Assembly: GCA_028386065.3 (NCBI GenBank)
Contig: JAKUCV010007821.1
Span: 43,471 to 107,470 of the forward strand
Reading direction: 5' to 3'
DNA: 64,000 nt
Origin: Turnera subulata
Taxonomy: Eukaryota > Streptophyta > Magnoliopsida > Malpighiales > Passifloraceae
Shown here: positions 1 through 11,640 of the stretch, one piece after another
How positions within the stretch are numbered: position 1 is the first letter of the stretch
Layout of the letters: each line of letters opens with the position of its first letter
Made by a program: the position numbers and the translations under genes
The notes under the pieces: generated by a model
Told to the model about the DNA's origin: nothing
The model's database searches: none
The model's input: only the letters and a program-made list of their open reading frames with translations

Positions 1-760
1 GTTTAAAACTGTTCATGCAGATGAGCCAAATGTTGGTATTACGTGGGCTGAAATTGTCGTTCTTCAATCATGTTTCCAAAAATGGAATGTAAGGACCACT
101 AGCTCTTCAAAGGATGAAAGAGTTTGTGAGGGCCACTTTTTTGATCTTTTTCTGACCTATAGTGAGCAAGCAAAACCGTTAGTTGAGTTGCTTAAATGTC
201 AACTACTTTTTGGGACCATATTCTTTATTGGCTGAAAGTGACAAGTTTCTTGTGTGGACTACCAAAGCTCCAAGATGCTTAGCAGGTGTGAGGACCACTT
301 TCTAGATCTTTTTCCAACACTTGAGCTGCAAGTTTGGACGTTAGTTAGCATTTAAATTGCCAACTACTGATCTGGGACCACGTAGAATATAGATTGACAG
401 TGACAGCTTGTTCTACAGCCTGTGGAGCCAAATCTTCTCTATTTTGGTTTCTTCATGGAACCAAATGTTTTTGCCAATACTCAAACAACAAAAAACACTT
501 AACCAATATGTTTGTTAATCATCAAAACAATATAATGATCATCAAAAACATATATTTGTATACTGAACATTTGGTTTCTTCCTAGAACCAAATGTTTCTG
601 CTCGATACTCAAACAACACAAAACACTTAACCTTTTTTTTGTTAATCATCAAAATAATATAATGATCAACAGAATCATTAGAAATATATATTTGTATACT
701 AAACATGATTAGTCTTAACTAATTGCTAATTAAGCCACTAATCACATGTTTAGGTTAACA
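1..760 (-). mobile_element. SIRE-type Copia LTR fragment, inverted, cut by window edge
   Basis: Read on the minus strand, this stretch begins TGTTAACCTAAACATGTG at 760 and then follows the same order of motifs as the LTR at 5408-6476 (loss of the AACAAACA/AAACCAAAT blocks, the GTGGTCC and AAAAAGATC blocks). It is therefore the 5' part of a related but diverged LTR whose remainder lies left of the window. It abuts a family-B LTR at 761, so it probably inserted into that LTR. Whether it is a solo LTR or the end of a full element cannot be seen. No coding capacity. Confidence 0.75.
443..715. repeat. tandem duplication, ~127 bp period, in the LTR fragment
   Basis: Two adjacent copies start at about 449 and 576. 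Both run GTTTCTTC, GAACCAAATGTTT, ATACTCAAACAACA, AACACTTAACC, GTTAATCATCAAAA, ATATAATGATCA, ATATATTTGTATACT. The second copy has an extra AGAATCATTAG stretch. The corresponding part of the LTR at 5408 appears to be single-copy, so the duplication is specific to this copy or sublineage. Confidence 0.75.
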
Positions 761-1756
761 AGAAGAAGGTTCCTCTCGGGTTTGTGCTATTTCCTCTAAC
801 GATTTGCTTCGACTGGCCTCCTTCTAACTCTCTTCCTCTCCTATTGCTACTAGGTTGTTGCCACTCCTCTCTACGAAATCTCTCCAAAAAATCAGCTCCT
901 CTAAAGTCTCCTATACTAAAAAAACAAGGGTTTCTCCAAGCACTCTAAGCTTATGGGTGTGTAGAGAATAATTCTAATGCGTCCCTCTTGTGTTTAAAGG
1001 GTGTTTTATTTTTAGTGTTCAGGGGGTAAAAGGGTCATCCTAATAATCTGAGGGTCGAGATTGAACCCCTAAATCTGACGGTTATGGGCTAGGATTGCGG
1101 AAAGGAGGTAAAAAGAAGGTTCTGGAAGGAACGACCGCCATAGCCCCGGCAGTCATGTCGTGAGGACTTCCAAGGGACAGCGGTCATCCCTCCTTGTCCG
1201 CCGGTGGTGGCGGTCATGTTGCCATGTCAGCCACCGACTATGCAGTTTTTTTTTCTTTCCTCACTTTTTCTTCTCCAATCCGATTCCTAGTTGGTTTCCA
1301 CGCCATCTAGAGTATTCGCTGACCCAGAAAACACCCTAAAGAGTTCTCCTATTCCAATATTTTTCCTCTTTATCAACCCCACATCAAATTATTTCCTTTT
1401 CTCAAAAAATACCATAAAAACACAAAATAGGCAAAATATATAATTGATCCTAATTTCCCACGAAAATTAGGATTAAAATCAGTTGTAGGCCATGTGTTTA
1501 AATGGGCTAAATTTTCTTGGAGGATCCATATTTTATTAGCCCAAACTTAATATCTATCTCAAACCCAGAATTAAGTAAATAACAAAGGGCCAAAAACAAA
1601 TAAGAAGAAATAAACGAATAAAATACCCTTATTCTACTACACTAAATCACAAATATATTCATGCCATCAATCAAATCATCTCATCAATTAAAGACATAAA
1701 CAAATTCTTAATTTAAAATAATAGAATAAATCAAGGGTCAAATTTGGGTATTCATA
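761..1756 (-). mobile_element. family-B LTR, partial (probable 3' LTR of a minus-strand element)
   Basis: This aligns by eye with the right two-thirds of the LTRs at 2636-4302, 9357-10935 and 17450-19039: CTCTCGGGTTT, GATTTGCTT, CTCCTTC, CTTATGGGTGT, the GCGGTCAT/GACCGCC block, TTAAATCATC, and a terminal GGGTCAAATTTGGGTATTCATA where other copies end TTCACA. The left part is missing, replaced by the SIRE LTR. By analogy with 9357-19039, the element runs on the minus strand, which makes this the 3' LTR. Confidence 0.7.
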
Positions 1757-1810
1757 AAAGCCCCTCGTTGGTGAGGCTTCAGAAAACTGAAGACAAACCA
1801 ACGAAAAGAA
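1757..1810 (-). other. family-B 3' terminal hairpin and polypurine tract
   Basis: Directly beside the LTR the plus strand reads AAAGCCCCTCGTTGGTGAGG; in the minus sense this gives the purine run ACGAGGGG expected upstream of a 3' LTR. A nested hairpin follows: outer stem CGTTGGT (1766-1772) with ACCAACG (1797-1803), inner stem CTTCAG (1777-1782) with CTGAAG (1787-1792) and loop AAAA. The same place in the other family-B element also folds but with different bases. Confidence 0.55.
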
Positions 1811-1986
1811 GAACAACCAAAGTTGAAGGAGTTTGCTGCCACTGACGCTGATGCTCGACCTGTGTGCCATGGGTTGGAACATTCCATGTTCCAAGAGTAT
1901 TCCACTAGGGAATAGGGAATCATCTCATCTCTTAGTATCTGCTGGAGATAGTGTTCCACTAGGAAGGAATAGCTGTTTCGTGACTG

Positions 1987-2635
1987 GACTCAGTGTAGGA
2001 GAGAATGTTCAGAATTCTAACCCTTAACCTATGTTGGATAATTTTGATTTGGTGTAGGAAAGGACACGCCTAACCCGTAACCTATTTTGGATAAATCTTG
2101 ATGTAGGTACTGGACAACTGGACTAGGTGTAGGAAAGGACGCCTAACCCATAACCTATACTGGATAACTGGACTCGGTGTAGGAGAGGACACGCCTAACT
2201 CGTAACCTAATCTTGATAGCTTGACTTGGTGTGGGAGAGTACATGCCCAACCCATAACCTAATCTGGATAAACTCGTCTCGGTGTAGGAAAGAACACGCC
2301 TAACCCGTAACCTATTCTGGATAGCATGGTGTAGGAAAGGAAACGCCTAATCCATAACCCGTCCTGGATAACTGGTCTCGGTGTAGGAAAGGACTCGCCT
2401 AACCCGTAACCTATTCTGGATAACTCGATTCTGGAAAGCTCAGACATAGGAAAGGATGCTTGAACTCTAACCCGCATCTATTCTGGGATCTGGTGTAGGA
2501 AAAGGATGTTTGAACATCTGGAATCTATTCTGGGATCTGGTGTTTGAAAAAGGATGATTGGGTTCTAACTCGTGACTTAGCATGGTGTAGGAAAGGACAC
2601 GTCCAACCCATAACCTGTACTGGAAAGCTCGGCGT
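1987..2635. repeat. minisatellite, ~50 bp unit, about 12 copies
   Basis: Repeated units of the form GGTGTAGGAAAGGACACGCC / TAACCCGTAACCTATTCTGG / ATAACT follow one another with gradual divergence. A further unit resumes beyond the solo LTR at 4303-4360. This is interior sequence of the outer family-B element; it has no credible coding frame. The interior of the other family-B copy (10936-17449) has different tandem repeats. Confidence 0.85.
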
Positions 2636-4302
2636 TGTGAATACCCGACCCAAAATGCATTGGGCATATTCAACACCTTCTTCTTAATCGTTATCCATGT
2701 CTTTGGAGTCGCCACTTGAATTTTATTGAAGGGAAAAATTCAAGGAAAAACCTTCCTTGGGCAACCATTGACTCCATAAGGCAACCGATAGCGAATCAAA
2801 GACATGGACCTGGGGGTTTGTCACAGATGGGAAGGTGTTAAGCACCCATCCATGTTGGGGGAGATCTTGTGCAGTTAAAGATAAATATATGACATGCACA
2901 ACCAAACAAATAACAAAAACAAAACTAAAACAAAACAGTAAATAAATAAAGATTGAGCATGTGTTTCCACCACTAGAAACTGCCTACATACCCCTTGGTA
3001 ATGGGTTCAAAGCTCACGTAGTTCTTAACACGCATCACATATAATCACATCATCGTCATCATCACGTCACAGAAGCAGATAATCGAGAAAATTAGAACGG
3101 ATTACCTCTTGTAGCCCTCATCTCGCTCCTACGCGCTTACCACTCCCGCAATAGAATCTGGGCAGAAATTCAACATGGAATTCGGGGCAGAAGGATGACG
3201 AACTGGTGTTTGGCCTGAACAGAAAAATGGTAGAGCTACTTCTTAGCTTTGCAGGGACACCAAGATCACAGCAAACCAATGTCTAAAGCTCCAGACTGCC
3301 TCCACTGGAACCTTCCTCTCGGGTTTAGCACTTCCTCCCCACCGATTTGCTTGAATCCGCCTCCTTCCTTTTCTCTTCTTGAGCTCCTGCTACTACTGAC
3401 TCCTTGCTACTCCTCTCCACAAAATTCTTCCAGAATTTTAACCCTTGAAGGGGTTCCTAAGCTTGGAATTAGAGAATTTTTCCAAGCACCTAGCTTATGT
3501 GTATAGAGGGAGAAGGGAGAGAATTGGTAAGTTTGAGGGTGAATGTGGGTCCTATTTATAATGCTCTGAGGTCTGGATGTGGTGCTGATATAAGGGTCAA
3601 GATTGAAATCCTAGATCCAACAGTAGATACCCTGGATCAATCAAAAAGGAAAAGATCAGAAAACTGCCAAAATTGGGAGCGAAGCCCGCCAAGCACTAGC
3701 GGTCATCTCACTGGTTCCGATTCTCATTACTTCAACCCAGCTTGATTCCCACGCCCTTCCTAAATGGTTTTTCGCCTGTTTTCAGCTCCAGAGAACCTCC
3801 TAACTTGTAGTCTACCCACACCTTTCTTTATATTTTAGTTTTCCTCCTCCTCACTCCACTCTACATATCATAAACACCAAAAACAAAATAAGGAACTATT
3901 TTAATCCAAATTTCTAGACGAAATTCAGACTGAAAGGCCACTAAGCTCAGTGTTTTTGGTGGGCCAATATCACTGGAGGATCCATATTTAATTGATTCAA
4001 GCTTTTAATCATTTAAATACCCAAAATCATCTCAATTGTGTCCAAAATTAATTAAAAGGCCTAAAACAATTAAATACCCACATTTCATTAATTTCAAACC
4101 TTTAAATACACCAAACCCAGAATTAAATCATCTCAATAACTCCAAGTTGAATGTACCAAAAATTCTAAATTAATAAAATATTAATACTCTATTGATTTAC
4201 AAACTCATTTCACCTAAGGATCGAATCATCTAATCAATCCATAGACGATGACATATTCATAATTCAATAAAATATCAGTGTATCAAATTTGGGGTGTTCA
4301 CA
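2636..4302 (-). mobile_element. family-B solo LTR inserted in the minisatellite
   Basis: A 1667 bp LTR bounded by TGTGAATACCC and GTGTTCACA, so ends are TG..CA. It is flanked by GGCGT (2631-2635) and GGCAT (4303-4307), a 5 bp target duplication with one CG-to-CA change. The minisatellite continues on both sides, and no primer site or polypurine tract borders it, so this is a solo LTR left by LTR-LTR recombination. Orientation is inferred from the full element at 9357-19039. Confidence 0.8.
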
Positions 4303-5407
4303 GGCATAGACAGAGATATTTGAATCCTAATCCGTAACCTATTCTGGGACCTGGTGTTTTACTTATTCAACTGGCTACCGACTTGACTAGAAACTGTGAA
4401 GGGATCTCATCCTGGAAATCTATCTCAGCGTCACTGGGAAGAGAGGATTCTACAAATCACAGGGTGTTCCAACCCAAGATATATCATGTCTTTGCAACGG
4501 TCATCAAATTAGCGGTTGGGTATTGAAAATACTGGTTTGATGGGGTATTTGCCCTATGGTGTATAAACTCAAAATGCAGGGTAGCATGCCCCTAGAAAGG
4601 ATATTCTCAAATCATGGGGTAGCAAGCCCGGAAAGTTAAAGCAAACATAATGGGGTAGTATGCCATGGAAAAATCACGTGAATGGAGGAGCATGCCCCGA
4701 GAACTCAATAACATACTATGGGAAGATTTTTTTCAAAATATGGGGTAATGTGTCCCCATTATTTTTGTCAAAATTTTTAGTCCTGGCGGGACCCGCACAC
4801 GCATGCATTTATCGTAACTCCAAGTTTGATTTAACAAGTGCCTTTTAATCCAAGTGTTTGTTTGATTTTTTGACCAGGGTTTACTCTCCCTTTTTCCTCT
4901 CTCTCCCTTTTCCCTTTCTTTATTTTCTTTTCGATTATCGGTGGTCATCCTGCTTTGTCCGCGGAGTCTTGGCGGTCATCTCGTCATGACCGCCCAGGTT
5001 TGGCGGTCTTGGCTCCCAGACTAAATCCCTCTCAGATTTGGATTCTTTTCACGGCGGTTTTGGGTTTTTTTGTCGACCCTAAACCCTTATAAATTGAACC
5101 TTCGGTGCCCAGAGACCCTCGCAGCTCTCCTATAACATGCCAAAACACATCCAAGACCAACATGAGTGAGATTTTTCATGCAAAAGTGCTCCATTGGATG
5201 ACATGTATTCTCCAAGAGTGTCGTCATGATTTTAAACCGTTCGTGTTGTAAGAACTATTCTCTATACGCCTTATGAGGTTGGATCTGAATCTAGTCCATG
5301 TTGCTGCTTTGTTCTGGGATCAGGATCACTAGGTTCTCGGTTTTGATTCAGGCTATCTGGAGTTATGTCCTTTCGTTAATGAGTTCAATGCTTTCTTGTG
5401 TGCAAAG
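4303..5407. other. family-B interior remnant and unassigned sequence
   Basis: 4303-4360 continues the minisatellite. 4560-4760 carries several GGGGTAGCATGCCCC-like phrases also found at 12840-12990 in the other family-B interior. 4940-5030 contains GCGGTCAT/GACCGCC blocks reminiscent of the family-B LTR. From about 5050 to 5407 I recognise nothing; there is a TATAAATT at about 5090 but no supported gene. No 5' LTR or primer site of the outer element is visible, so its right side is probably deleted or was broken when the SIRE element inserted. Confidence 0.45.
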
Positions 5408-6476
5408 TGTTAGCCCAAACATGTGTTAAGTGCCTAATTAAGTAATTAATTAAGACTAATCTTGTTTAGTATTTTTTTTATGATTATTCAATGCCTATAT
5501 TATTATTTTGATGATTAACAAACAGTATGGAAAGCCCTTGTGTGTTTTAAGCATTTGCAGAAAATTTGGTTTCCAACAGAAACCAAATACTGTGAAGATT
5601 TGGATTCAGTGTGACTTTTCCATCGAACCAAAATTTCGTTGTATGGGCACTTGGAGAAGTGGTCCCGAAAAGTAGCTGACTTTAAAGCAATTAAGGCAAC
5701 GGATTTACTTGGTCTCCAAGAGTCAACAAACAGTCAGAAAAGTGGTATTCACATCCTCTTTCATGCATCAAAGAGTTGGTGGTCCTCATTTCCATTTTTG
5801 AAGAAACTTTTTTAAGATTAAAAAACAATTTCTGCCCAAGTAATTACCAGATTTGGTTCAGCCAATAGCCAAACGTTGACAGTTCTTCATTTAAGAAAGA
5901 AGTCAACTTGTGCGCCACTTGGAAGTAATCTAGCTGTTGGAAGACACTCCTCCCCATCCTTAGAATCTATAAATAGAGGATTGAAGCGTCACAGCAAATC
6001 GACCTAGCCATTCAAGAGATTCTAAGTTTAAAAAAGAGCTTACCTTGAGAGATATTCTTGTGCTTAATTTGTGTAACATCTTGAGTGAGTCACTCTTGAA
6101 GCTTTCCCTTGGGAAAGGTTGTAATCAGCAGGATTAGGGGTTATTCTTATTGGGTAGAAAAAGCTAGGTTCAGCTTTGGTTTAGGTTTAGCAAGTTCAGC
6201 CTGCAAAAACTTGTGTATCATAGGTAAATTGGCTCGTCTATAAAAGCCAAATTAGTGGGTAGTTTAGAAATCCTAAAGGGGGGACCTTTAGGTAGTGGAT
6301 GTACTCCTGAGTGGGGAACCACTATAAATTGCTTGTGTTCTTTGCTTTTCTGCCTTCTTCTTTGCATTTCCATTCAAGTTTCACATTTGGCTTCTGTGTC
6401 GAGCCAAATCACAGAAAACCCGAAAAAGAGGAAAAGCTAATTCAACCCCCCCTTATTAGCCTTTTCTGGGCCAACA
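5408..6476 (+). repeat. 5' LTR of the SIRE-like element
   Basis: Starts TGTTAGCCCAAACATG and ends GGGCCAACA immediately before a primer-site remnant. The length of 1069 bp fits the ~1 kb LTRs of SIRE elements. It contains several TTTGGYT..ARCCAAA hairpins (5565-5587, 5852-5873, 6227-6253, 6385-6409). Confidence 0.8.
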
Positions 6477-6477
6477 A

Positions 6478-6490
6478 TTGGTCGCGAAGC
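6478..6490 (+). promoter_or_regulatory. degenerate tRNA-Met primer-binding site
   Basis: TTGGTCGCGAAGC sits one base after the LTR end. It differs at a few bases from the usual plant Copia site TTGGTATCAGAGC, which pairs with the 3' end of initiator tRNA-Met. Position and TTGG start support the call; the mutations fit an old insertion. Confidence 0.6.
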
Positions 6491-6532
6491 TGCGTTCTCA
6501 ATCTAGTGGATTAACCTCCAGAGAGAAAGATC

Positions 6533-8095
6533 ATGGCTTATGAAGGTACATGTGTCAACAAAGCTCCATACTTTGATGGAGTGAACTTTGATTATTGGAA
6601 GTTTAGGATGAAGATCTTCCTTGAAGTGAAAGATCTTGAGATATGGAATTTTGTTCAGAGTCCCTATGCCAGACCTCAAATAGACATGCAATTCTGGTCT
6701 GAAGATGAGCTAAGGAGAGCCAAGCTTGATGCACAGGCTAAAAATATACTACTTCGTGGTATAAGCGAAAGTGAGTTTCAAAGGGTTAGTTCTTGTGGCA
6801 CAACCTATGAAATATGGAGGTTTCTTTGTGTCACACATGAAGGAACTAACCAAGTAAAGGAGTCTCGACCCAATTGTCTAATGAGGGACTATGAGCTCTT
6901 CCAAATGGCTGCTGGAGAAACTGTGCAAGAAATGGATACACGCTTCACCATTCTTTGTAATAGGTTAGCCTTACTTGGTAGACCCGTCACTCATAGAGAT
7001 AAAGTGGCAAAAATCCTTAGATCTCTACCTAAGTAGTGGGAGCCAAAGGTCACAGCTATTGAAGAAGCTCAGAATCTAAACACTCTCACTTTTGATGAGC
7101 TCATTGGCAAGCTTATAGTTCATGGCTCTAAACTGGAACAAAAAGAACCAAAGAAGAAAGATTTGGCTCTTAAGGCCGACCAAGATTCCAGTGATGAGTA
7201 TAATGATTTGGATATGGCACTAATCACAAGTTTGTTTGTCAAATTCCTTCAAAAGAGAAGACAAATGAAAGGAAAGGGTTTCCAAGGTGCCAAATCAACT
7301 GAAAAAAAGAAAGACTCACTGGTGTGTTTTCGCTACAACCGACCAGGCCATATCAAGTCAGAATGTCCACATAAAAAAGCCAATTCTGATTTCCCTAGGA
7401 GCAAAAGGAAGAAAGCTATATCAGCATGGGATGATTTGGATTCATCAAGTGATTCTGATTTTGATGAAGCTGTGAATCTATACTTAATGGCTCGAGAGGA
7501 TAATGAGGTAAACAATTCTCTGGACTACACTTTTGATGAACTTCAAGATGCATTTGAAGAATTCCATGATAAGTATGAGCAAGCACTTATGAAGAATACT
7601 TCACATAAGTAACGTATTGATCTGCTTGAAATTGATCATGCATCTCACAAAACTGGATATGAAACTCTTGAGCATGCACATGCTGAAAGTTTGTCAATTT
7701 GTGAGTTATTAGAGAAAGAGAAACTTGTTGCCCAAAACGCATATAATGACCTTGAGAAAAAGTTAGCTACCAATTTGAGCAAGTGTGAAATGATGATTCA
7801 AAGGAATGATGCATTAGAGGCTGAAGTAGAGGATCTAAAATGTTCCTTGGAAAATTTACTAATGGAAGAGATACCTGAATATGCTGCTAGGTCAACAAAG
7901 GCACTCACTAGTCAAAAGTGGAATAGGTGCTACACATATGGTTTTAAACAAGCCAAATCTGCCCGTTAAGTTTGTCAAAGCTGAATTAAGAACACCATAC
8001 CGACCCAGATATCATGAAAACCATAGGGAAAGATATCATGTGCACTCACATAGGAAGAGAAGCAACCATGTCAAATACATCTGGGTTCCGAAATG
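6533..8095 (+). pseudogene. gag: gag of the SIRE-like element, broken
   Basis: The start MAYEGTCVNKAPYFDG, then NFDYWKFRMKIFLE, is typical of the UBN2/retrotran_gag domain of SIRE-type Copia capsid proteins. The frame runs from 6533 through in-frame TAG (7034-7036) and TAA (7610-7612) to TAA at 7967, after which the conserved tail (ending YIWVPK at about 8093) continues in another frame, so there is at least one frameshift near 7940. The zinc knuckle at about 7326-7370 reads CFRYNRPGHIKSEC: the second Cys of the CCHC set is Tyr. The region before 7969 is coiled-coil-like. Capsid assembly from this copy is not possible as written. Confidence 0.85.
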
Positions 8096-8139
8096 AGCCA
8101 AATCTAACCCTGAAGGACCGAAATTGGTCTGGGTACCTA

Positions 8140-9356
8140 AAACTTCAATATTTGACAGCATGCAAGGGATGAATGGGTTCTGGACAGTGGTTTTTCAAGA
8201 CATATGACAGGTAGCCCATCAAAATTTACATCCCTCCTCTCAAAACATCGAGGTAATGTTATATTTGGCGATAGCTCAAAAGGAAAAAAACCTCAATATT
8301 GGTAAGATTGGTGCTAATCCAACTATCGAACATGTGCTACTTGTTGATAATCTTAAGTACAACTTGCTTAGTATTAGTTAGCTTTGTGACAAAGGATTCA
8401 GAGTTACTTTTGAGTCATCAAGATGTCTTGTGAATAGAATCGATGATGAGAATGTCTTGTTTGTTGGAAAGAGGATTGGTAATCTATATTCTATATGTTT
8501 AAATGATGTTACTAACCCTGAGATCAAGTGCTTTAGTGCAAGAACAGATACTCCAACTCTATGGCACAGGAGGCTTGGGCATGCAATTCTTTAACTTATC
8601 TCATTTCTGCCAAGCAAAGATTTGGTCGATGGTCTGCCAAAACTGAAGTTCGAGACTGAAACCAAATGTCGTGCATGCCAGCTTGGTAAACAAATTAAAA
8701 GTTCTTTTAAGCCAAAACATGTGGTATCGACTTCTCGACCTCTTGAACTCTTACATATTGATCTTTTTGGTCTTATGAGAACTATGAGTCTTGGTAGAGA
8801 AGTATGCATTTGTCATTGTAGAGATTATTCTAGATTTACAAGGGTTCTATTCCTTTCACAAAAAGATCATGCATGTCATGAATTCGGCTCATTGGTTAGG
8901 AAGCTACAAAATGAAAAAGGGTATAAAATGTCTAAAATTAGAAGCGATTATGGAGGAGAATTTGATAATTCCACCTTCAATCAATTCTGTGAACAAAATG
9001 GCATTGAACACACATTTTTGACTCCTAGAACACCTCAACAAAATGGGGTTGTAGAAAGGAAGAATCGAACCTTGCAAGAAATGGCTAGAACTATGTTTAA
9101 TGAGTATAAGTTACCTGCCTATTTATGGCCTGAGGGTGTGAACACAACATGCTATGTCCTAAATAGAGTCTCTATGCGTCCTACAATTGAAAAGACACCT
9201 TATGAGATTTGGCTCGGCACAAAGCCAAATATTGCATACTTTCGTACATTTAGCTCCAGGTGTTACATTTTGAATACTAAAGATAATCTTGATAAGTTTC
9301 ATGCTAAGTCTGATGATGGTATATTCCTTGGTTATTCGTTAAGTAATATGGCCTAT
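8140..9356 (+). pseudogene. pol: Copia pol, first part: protease and integrase (interrupted)
   Basis: The protease core WVLDSGFSRHMTG starts at 8174 and keeps the catalytic Asp (DSG at 8183-8191). An integrase zinc-binding region follows (LWHRRLGHA near 8562, CRACQLGKQ near 8670) and then the catalytic core with Asp in LLHIDLFG, Asp in IRSDYGGEF (about 8940) and Glu in GVVERKNRTLQEM (about 9050). Stops and frameshifts occur between protease and integrase (for example around 8380 and 8592). The reading frame stops making sense after GYSLSNMAY at 9356, where the family-B element begins; it resumes at 19045. Confidence 0.85.
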
Positions 9357-10935
9357 TGTGAATACCCAACCCAAAATCACTTGGGCCTATTCACCTATTC
9401 CTTTTCACCTTCTTCCTCGGGTCAATGCCATGTCAATGCAGTCGCCACCCAAATTTTATTAAGGACAAAATTTGGGAAGAACCTTTGTGTGACTCCTTTA
9501 GGCTATATGCTCATGGCGAACCAAAGACATAGGATCGAGGGTTCGTCACGGATGGGAAGGTGTTAGGCACCCATCCGTGTTGGGTCGAAATCTTCTGCAA
9601 TTGTAAAAGACGAATGTGCCTTGTGTAGGTGTACATGTGTGGAAAATAAAGAGAAGGGGAGACAAGAAGAATTGGCTTGCTTCCCGTTGTAAAACTGAGA
9701 CTACATACATACCCGAGTGACCGGGGTCAAAGCCACGTAGTTCTAAACATGGAACTATGTCACCACTTACATCATCAAAAGCATCAGCATATAATTAGCA
9801 TTGGATCAATCAAAAGAGTTTAGTGTTACCTCTTGTAGCCCTCCTCTTGCTCCTTGCAATGGGTTGTGTTCTCCACCCACCTTCTTGCCACTCCTTAGCT
9901 CTATGGTTGATCTTCTTCATGATTCCTCATTGTTGGACTACTACTGACACTCCCCATGAAATTTCTCCAGAGTTTCTGCCTAACAATATATTTCTAAGCT
10001 TGGAGAGGTAGAGTTTCTCCAAGCAAGAAGAGTTTATGGGTGTTTATGTGAAGAATATTGTGTGTCCCTTGAAATGTGAGTTAAGAGACCTATTTATAGT
10101 GCTCTGGGAAGCCTAGGGGTGTGGACCTGCTTAATGGTGAAGATTATCCCCGAAAATATGGTCCAAAACCATGTGGGATCGAATTAGAAACAAAATCGGA
10201 GAAAATCGGGGTTCTGGGCACCTATGACCGCCGCTGACCACCAGTGCTGGCAGTCATGTGAGGATGACCGCCATGTACTGGTGGTCGTCGCGAGAGGACT
10301 GCTGGTCACCCCACGTGTCACTCGTTCTTTCCTTTTTGGACCCCCCAATCCCCCTAATTCAGCTCTAACTTGATCCTACCGTGTAATTAACCCCTAATTA
10401 ACCTAGAATCACTCAATTACATGATCCCCACTCACCTAAATCATTCCAAGAATGATTAATTACACATTGATACCCATTTTAAGCAAAATCATACCAAAAA
10501 CACAAAATCTACTTGATAATTTAACTCTGATTCACGAATATCTGAGCTAAAATTAGCCTGCACGAAATGTGTTAATGGGCTGGATAAACTCTCTAGAATT
10601 TATTAACTTTGATCCTTAAACCCATTTCTAACCCAAAAATAAATCATCTCAATATAATTGGGTTAAAAACTACTAAAAGAGCCCAAGCAACACAATGGAA
10701 TGTATTTTAATATAAATAAACCATATTATATGTTTTATCCTAAGATTAAATCATCTCATTAATTCTAAGGCTTAAGTGCACAAAGGTTTAGATTATCAAA
10801 ATACATTAACTCTTACTAAATTAAATTCTTATCATGCCTTAACTTAAAATCAAATCATCTCATTAACCTCAAGTTTGAACATGTTTGGAATATACTTTTA
10901 GTGAAATGTTCATGGGTCAAATTTTGGTGTTCACA
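9357..10935 (-). repeat. family-B 3' LTR (minus sense)
   Basis: Bounded by TGTGAATACCCAACCC and TGTTCACA, 1579 bp. It matches the partner LTR over its length with scattered substitutions and small indels, enough to suggest an old insertion. A PBS-like GCAGTCGCCA lies inside it at 9438-9447. Confidence 0.85.
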
Positions 10936-10981
10936 GATGTCCCTCGTTGATGAGTCCTTAGAGACTAAGGACGAAACAACG
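10936..10981 (-). other. purine tract and hairpin beside the family-B 3' LTR
   Basis: Minus-strand AACGAGGGACATC borders the LTR at the expected polypurine-tract position. Overlapping it is a nested hairpin: CGTTG (10945-10949) with CAACG (10977-10981) outside, and GTCCTTAG (10954-10961) with CTAAGGAC (10965-10972) inside with loop AGA. Compare 1757-1810. Confidence 0.55.
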
Positions 10982-11099
10982 TAAGAAAGGAACAACCAAA
11001 TTTGAATGATAATGTGTGGTGTGTGTGCCAAGTTTTGGAGCATCCCATGCTCCTCTTTAGGAATCATCTCATCTTGAAGTTTTGAGGGACTGACCCTTG

Positions 11100-11640
11100 G
11101 TTTTTGGAAATCATTTCATCCCAGGTTTTTGGGAATAATCTCGTCCCGAGGTGATAGAATCATCTCATTTATCGGGTTAATGACAAGGAATCATCTCATC
11201 CTTGTTGGCTGAATTCTGTTTGGGAATCATCTCATCCCCAGCTATGGTTCCCAGAAATCATCTCATCTCGGGGCAATAGAATCATCTCATCTATCGAGTT
11301 GTTGACAAGGAATCATCTCATCCTTGTCGGCTGGATTTTGTTTGGGAATCATCTCATCCCAAGCTGTGGTTTCCGGGAATCATCTCATCCCGGGGCGATA
11401 GAATCACCTCATCTATCGAGTTGTTGATGAGGAATCATTTCATCCTTGTCGATTAGATTCTGTTTGGGAATCGTCTCATCCCAAGCTTTGGTTTTCGAGA
11501 ATCATCTCATCCCGAGGTGATAGAATCATCTCATCTATTAGGTTGTTGACAAAGAATCATCTGATCTTTGTCGGCTGGATTCTGTTTGGGAATCTTCTCA
11601 TTCCAAGCTATGGTTTCCGGGAATTATCTCATCCCGGGGT
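11100..11640. repeat. tandem repeat, ~121 bp period
   Basis: About four and a half units of the pattern TTTGGGAATCATCTCATCCC, GGTTTCCGGGAATCATCTC, GATAGAATCATCTCATCTAT, GACAAGGAATCATCTCATCC; the TTTGGGAATC phrases fall at about 11220, 11341, 11464 and 11585. The core word AATCATCTCATC occurs about 15 times. Part of the family-B interior. Confidence 0.85.

Noticed and set aside
5050..5407. Possible host gene promoter with TATAAATT near 5090
   Set aside because: No open reading frame, splice pattern or homology that I can support follows it before the LTR at 5408.
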